From Desulfobacula sp. (GTDB lineage Bacteria > Desulfobacterota > Desulfobacteria > Desulfobacterales > Desulfobacteraceae), in NCBI RefSeq assembly GCF_021107415.1, contig NZ_JAIOSW010000305.1:1-18417 (forward strand): DNA of 18,417 nucleotides, written 5' to 3'. The translations under genes and the position numbers were made by a program. This document shows, piece by piece, positions 15,746 to 18,417 of this stretch. Position 1 is the first letter of the stretch. Each line of letters starts with the position of its first letter. The notes beneath the pieces are model-generated. The model did not search any database. It saw only the letters and a list, made by a program, of their open reading frames with translations, and was not told where the DNA came from.

Positions 15746-15798
15746 AACTTAATGCCCCTATAAATCATTTTTTAAACCAAAAATTAAGATCCTGTTTG

Positions 15799-15804
15799 AT
15801 TATA
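15799..15804 (-). promoter_or_regulatory. candidate -10 box for the dgcA-dgcN-like pair
   Basis: A perfect TATAAT reads on the minus strand 53 bases before the epimerase ATG. No good -35 hexamer stands 17 bases upstream, so an activator may be required or the match is chance. It lies just past the stop codon of the regulator-like fragment. Confidence 0.35.
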
Positions 15805-15810
15805 GCCCTG

Positions 15811-16002
15811 TCATTTCGGCATCCAGCCTTTTATATGGGGAGGAAGCTGTGTCCACTTTCTGCGTGTATGGGTCACCATAAAGGATTCAGCATGTCTGAT
15901 ACCGTCAAGCTTACTCATTTCTTCCTCATAGAATTTAAACATCCATTGAATACCTTCCGTTACTATGACTTCTACAAAAATATCAGCCTTACGACGTCTT
16001 TT
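15811..16002 (-). pseudogene. start-less fragment resembling an Lrp/AsnC-type RAM (ligand-binding) domain
   Basis: Between a TAA at 16005-16003 and a TGA at 15813-15811 the minus strand is open for 63 codons. It reads FVEVIVTEGIQWMFKFYEEE, then MSKLDGIRHAESFMVTH, then RKWTQLPP. This follows the beta-alpha-beta pattern of the C-terminal RAM domain of Lrp/AsnC regulators, including the equivalent of their SKLxGVxxxET stretch. No DNA-binding helix-turn-helix lies before it, and no ATG or GTG with a ribosome binding site begins it; uvrA ends only 13 bases upstream. I read it as the 3' relic of a regulator, perhaps once controlling the neighbouring D-amino-acid genes. The family assignment is by eye and tentative. 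Confidence 0.5.
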
Positions 16003-16015
16003 TTACGACCTCTTG

Positions 16016-18417
16016 CTAATTGAAAATTTCCTTTAAATAGTGCCCGGTATAGCTTTTTGGCTTCATAGCTATCGTTTCAGGAGGCCCTTGGGCAATAATT
16101 TCCCCTCCGCTGTTACCCCCTTCAGGCCCAAGATCAATAATCCAGTCTGCTGTTTTAATGACATCCAGGTTGTGCTCAATAATGATTACCGTATTGCCGG
16201 CCTTAGTCAGGCGTGAAAGGACTTTTAAAAGGAGTCTGACATCCCTGAAATGGAGTCCTGTTGTGGGTTCATCAAGGATGTAGAGGGTTTCTCCGGTATC
16301 CCTTTTGGCAAGTTCCCGGGCAAGCTTGATTCTCTGGGCCTCTCCACCCGAAAGCGTGGTGGCTGCCTGTCCAAGCTTGATGTAGGAAAGCCCTACATCC
16401 ATTAATGTATTCAGAATATTTGTGATTTTGGGATGGTTTGCAAACAGCTTTTTTGCCTGCATGACAGACAGATTCAGGATATCGGAAATGGAATGACCCT
16501 TATACGTAATTTCAAGGGTTGCCCGGTTGAACCGTTTTCCCATACAGACTTCACAAGGAACAAATACATCGGCCAAAAAATGCATCTCCACTTTAATATG
16601 ACCGTCACCTCTACAGGCCTCGCACCTGCCACCCTTTACGTTAAAAGAATATCTTCCCTTTTTATATCCCCGGGCTTTTGATTCAGGCAGCATGGCAAAA
16701 AAATCCCGGATATGGTCAAACACTTTGGTATAGGTGGCAGGGTTGCTTCGAGGGGTCCGGCCGATGGGCTTCTGGTCAATATTAATAATTTTGTCCAGAT
16801 GGGAGAGTCCTTTGATTTTGTCATGCCGGCCTACAGTCATTTGGGAGCCATGAAGCTTGACTGCCAGGGCCGGATAGAGAATCTGATTAATCAGAGTTGA
16901 TTTTCCCGCCCCGGATACGCCCGTGACTGCCACTAAAAGCCCCAGGGGTATTTTTACCGTAATATTTTTCAAATTATTCTCAGAGGCTTTGACAATGGTG
17001 ATCCATTTACTTCCCCGACTTTTATGACTTTTCCTTTTTTTAGGGATATCTATTTGTTCTTTACCGGTTAAAAATTTACCGGTGATGGATGCCGGGTTCT
17101 CTTTAATCTGATCCGGTGTGCCCTGGGCCACGATCTGTCCGCCAAGATGCCCTGCCCCGGGACCGATATCCACGATCCAGTCGGATTCTTCCATGGTTTC
17201 CCGGTCATGTTCCACAATGATCAGGGTGTTGCCGATATCCCGCAAATGATGAAGGGTGTGCAATAGTTTGATATTATCTCTTTGATGCAGACCGATGGAC
17301 GGTTCATCCAGGATATAGAGAACCCCTGTAAGCTCCGAGCCCACCTGGGAAGCAAGTCTGATTCTCTGGGATTCACCGCCGGAGAGAGTCGGCCCGCTCC
17401 TGTCAAGTGAGAGGTAGTCCAGTCCCACATTTACAAGAAACCCGAGCCGATCTGAGATTTCCTTTAGCAGTTCTTCGGCAATCAATTTCTTATTTCCAGT
17501 CAGGTTCAGTCCATTAACAAAATCAAAGGCTTCCTTGACGGTCATAGCCGTCACATCCATAATCGATTTTTTATTGATATGAACATGAAGCACTTCATTT
17601 TTCAACCGCTTGCCCTGACAGGCAGGACAGGTGCTGGCTGTCATAAATGCGGAATAGTATTTTTTTTGGCCCTCGGACTGGGTGGACTTGTATCGCCGCA
17701 TCAGGGTATGAATCAGTCCTTCATGGGTTCTGGTAAATTCCCCCTGAATCTTGGCTGAATTCCAGTTGACCGTCATCTCTTTATTTTTTGAGCCATACAG
17801 GAGAAGGTCTTTATCTTTTTGGGACAATTTTTTCCAGGGAATATCAAAATTGATACCCCATTGCCGCTCCATGGCCTTAAGCTGGCTCATGCCCCAGGAA
17901 TTATCATTTTGATACCGTGGTTTTTTAATAAAATAATTCTTCCACGGGATGACCGCACCCTGCCGGATGCTTAAATCCTTATCCGGCACAACCTTGTCCG
18001 GGTCCATGGAAAGCAGCGTTCCAATGCCATTGCAATCCGGACACATGCCCAGAGGTGAATTAAACGAAAAAATCTGTGGCGTTAATTCCGGGTATGCAAC
18101 CCCGCAGCAGGATCGGGCCTCACTCATTTTCAAATCTTCTCTGCCCGGCATATGGACAATCATCTGACCATTCCCCAGTTTAAGTGCATTCTCCACAGAG
18201 TCGGTCAGGCGTTTCTCAAACTTTTTATCATTTTTAATCTTCAGGCGGTCCACCACAACTTCTATATGGTGTTTCTTGATTCTGGCAAGGGGCTGAACAT
18301 TTTCAAGTCCTTGAACAACTCCATCCACCCTGACCCTGGCATACCATTGTTTTTTCAGCTTTTCAAGCCTGTCTTTATGTTCTCCCTTCCGGTTTTCCAC
18401 AATGGGGGAAAGGATCA
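16016..18417 (-). CDS. uvrA: UvrABC system protein A (excinuclease ATPase), 5' end outside the window
   Basis: UvrA recognises bulky DNA damage and loads UvrB in nucleotide excision repair. About 800 residues are visible; a full protein is about 940. The frame stays open to the window edge (ILSPI-V-ENRKGEH), so the GTG at 18400 is internal and roughly the first 140 residues, with the first Walker A, are missing. Counting from that GTG codon: cysteine pairs CPDC (120-123) and CPAC (258-261); first signature LSGGESQRIRLAS (339-351) with Walker B LYILDEPSIGLH (361-372); second Walker A GVSGAGKST (494-502); zinc finger C593/C596 and C616/C619; second signature LSGGEAQRIKLA (683-694) with Walker B LYILDEPTTGLH (706-717). 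It ends with a TAG. All visible motifs are intact, so it appears functional and unrelated to the catabolic genes. Confidence 0.97.
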   Translation of the reverse strand, partial: ILSPIVENRKGEHKDRLEKLKKQWYARVRVDGVVQGLENVQPLARIKKHHIEVVVDRLKIKNDKKFEKRLTDSVENALKLGNGQMIVHMPGREDLKMSEARSCCGVAYPELTPQIFSFNSPLGMCPDCNGIGTLLSMDPDKVVPDKDLSIRQGAVIPWKNYFIKKPRYQNDNSWGMSQLKAMERQWGINFDIPWKKLSQKDKDLLLYGSKNKEMTVNWNSAKIQGEFTRTHEGLIHTLMRRYKSTQSEGQKKYYSAFMTASTCPACQGKRLKNEVLHVHINKKSIMDVTAMTVKEAFDFVNGLNLTGNKKLIAEELLKEISDRLGFLVNVGLDYLSLDRSGPTLSGGESQRIRLASQVGSELTGVLYILDEPSIGLHQRDNIKLLHTLHHLRDIGNTLIIVEHDRETMEESDWIVDIGPGAGHLGGQIVAQGTPDQIKENPASITGKFLTGKEQIDIPKKRKSHKSRGSKWITIVKASENNLKNITVKIPLGLLVAVTGVSGAGKSTLINQILYPALAVKLHGSQMTVGRHDKIKGLSHLDKIINIDQKPIGRTPRSNPATYTKVFDHIRDFFAMLPESKARGYKKGRYSFNVKGGRCEACRGDGHIKVEMHFLADVFVPCEVCMGKRFNRATLEITYKGHSISDILNLSVMQAKKLFANHPKITNILNTLMDVGLSYIKLGQAATTLSGGEAQRIKLARELAKRDTGETLYILDEPTTGLHFRDVRLLLKVLSRLTKAGNTVIIIEHNLDVIKTADWIIDLGPEGGNSGGEIIAQGPPETIAMKPKSYTGHYLKEIFN

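Noticed and set aside
15796..16023. Plus-strand open frame of 75 codons between the epimerase gene and uvrA
   Set aside because: No ribosome binding site or recognisable content; it is the complement of the better minus-strand Lrp/AsnC-like frame.
1..18417. CRISPR array, transposon, prophage or integron
   Set aside because: No regularly spaced repeats, no transposase or integrase-like frame, and no terminal inverted repeats or tRNA-bounded insertion were seen on either strand.

Overview
The window looks like a chromosomal stretch from an anaerobic, probably sulfate-reducing bacterium of the Desulfobacterota (Desulfobacteraceae-like). This is inferred from gene content: a tungsten-type aldehyde:ferredoxin oxidoreductase next to a beta-oxidation thiolase, plus peptide and amino-acid catabolism, in moderately A/T-leaning DNA. 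No tRNA, rRNA, CRISPR array, insertion sequence or prophage gene was found.

Layout. (1) 7-1185 (+): acetyl-CoA C-acyltransferase, facing an aldehyde:ferredoxin oxidoreductase (1262-3136, -) across a shared strong hairpin terminator. (2) 3137-4122: about 1 kb without an intact gene. It holds an aor promoter with an 8-bp inverted repeat between its -35 and -10, a possible promoter facing the other way, a 15-bp palindrome, an unidentified broken reading frame, and a clearly recognisable wreck of a proline racemase family gene. (3) 4123-5295 (+): an intact M20 amidohydrolase whose ATG overlaps the stop codon of the wrecked racemase. (4) 5485-13443 (+): one operon with a complete family-5 peptide ABC importer (binding protein, two permeases, two ATPases), an Amidohydro_3/YtcJ-type metal hydrolase inserted between permease and ATPase genes, and a terminal M55 D-aminopeptidase with every metal ligand present; a terminator follows immediately. 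(5) 15745-13503 (-): a convergent pair, an enolase-superfamily dipeptide epimerase-like gene and a DUF1611 gene, overlapping as TAATG. (6) 15811-16002 (-): a start-less fragment resembling an Lrp/AsnC ligand-binding domain. (7) 16016 to the window end (-): uvrA, cut off at its 5' end.

How the parts fit. The peptide importer with an M55 D-aminopeptidase and a dipeptide epimerase recalls the Bacillus subtilis dpp-ykf locus for cell-wall peptides. The epimerase + DUF1611 pair has the arrangement of DgcA/DgcN, described as a D-glutamate route in marine Proteobacteria and haloarchaea: N-acetylation of D-Glu, racemisation of the N-acetyl form, then deacetylation. An M20 deacylase upstream could supply the last step. 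The most interesting hypothesis here is that one locus imports D-amino-acid-containing peptides (for example from peptidoglycan), hydrolyses them and converts D-Glu to L-Glu in an anaerobe, with a decayed proline racemase and a possible decayed regulator as remnants. The assignment of the pair to N-acetyl-D-Glu rather than L-Ala-D/L-Glu epimerisation is not settled by sequence alone.
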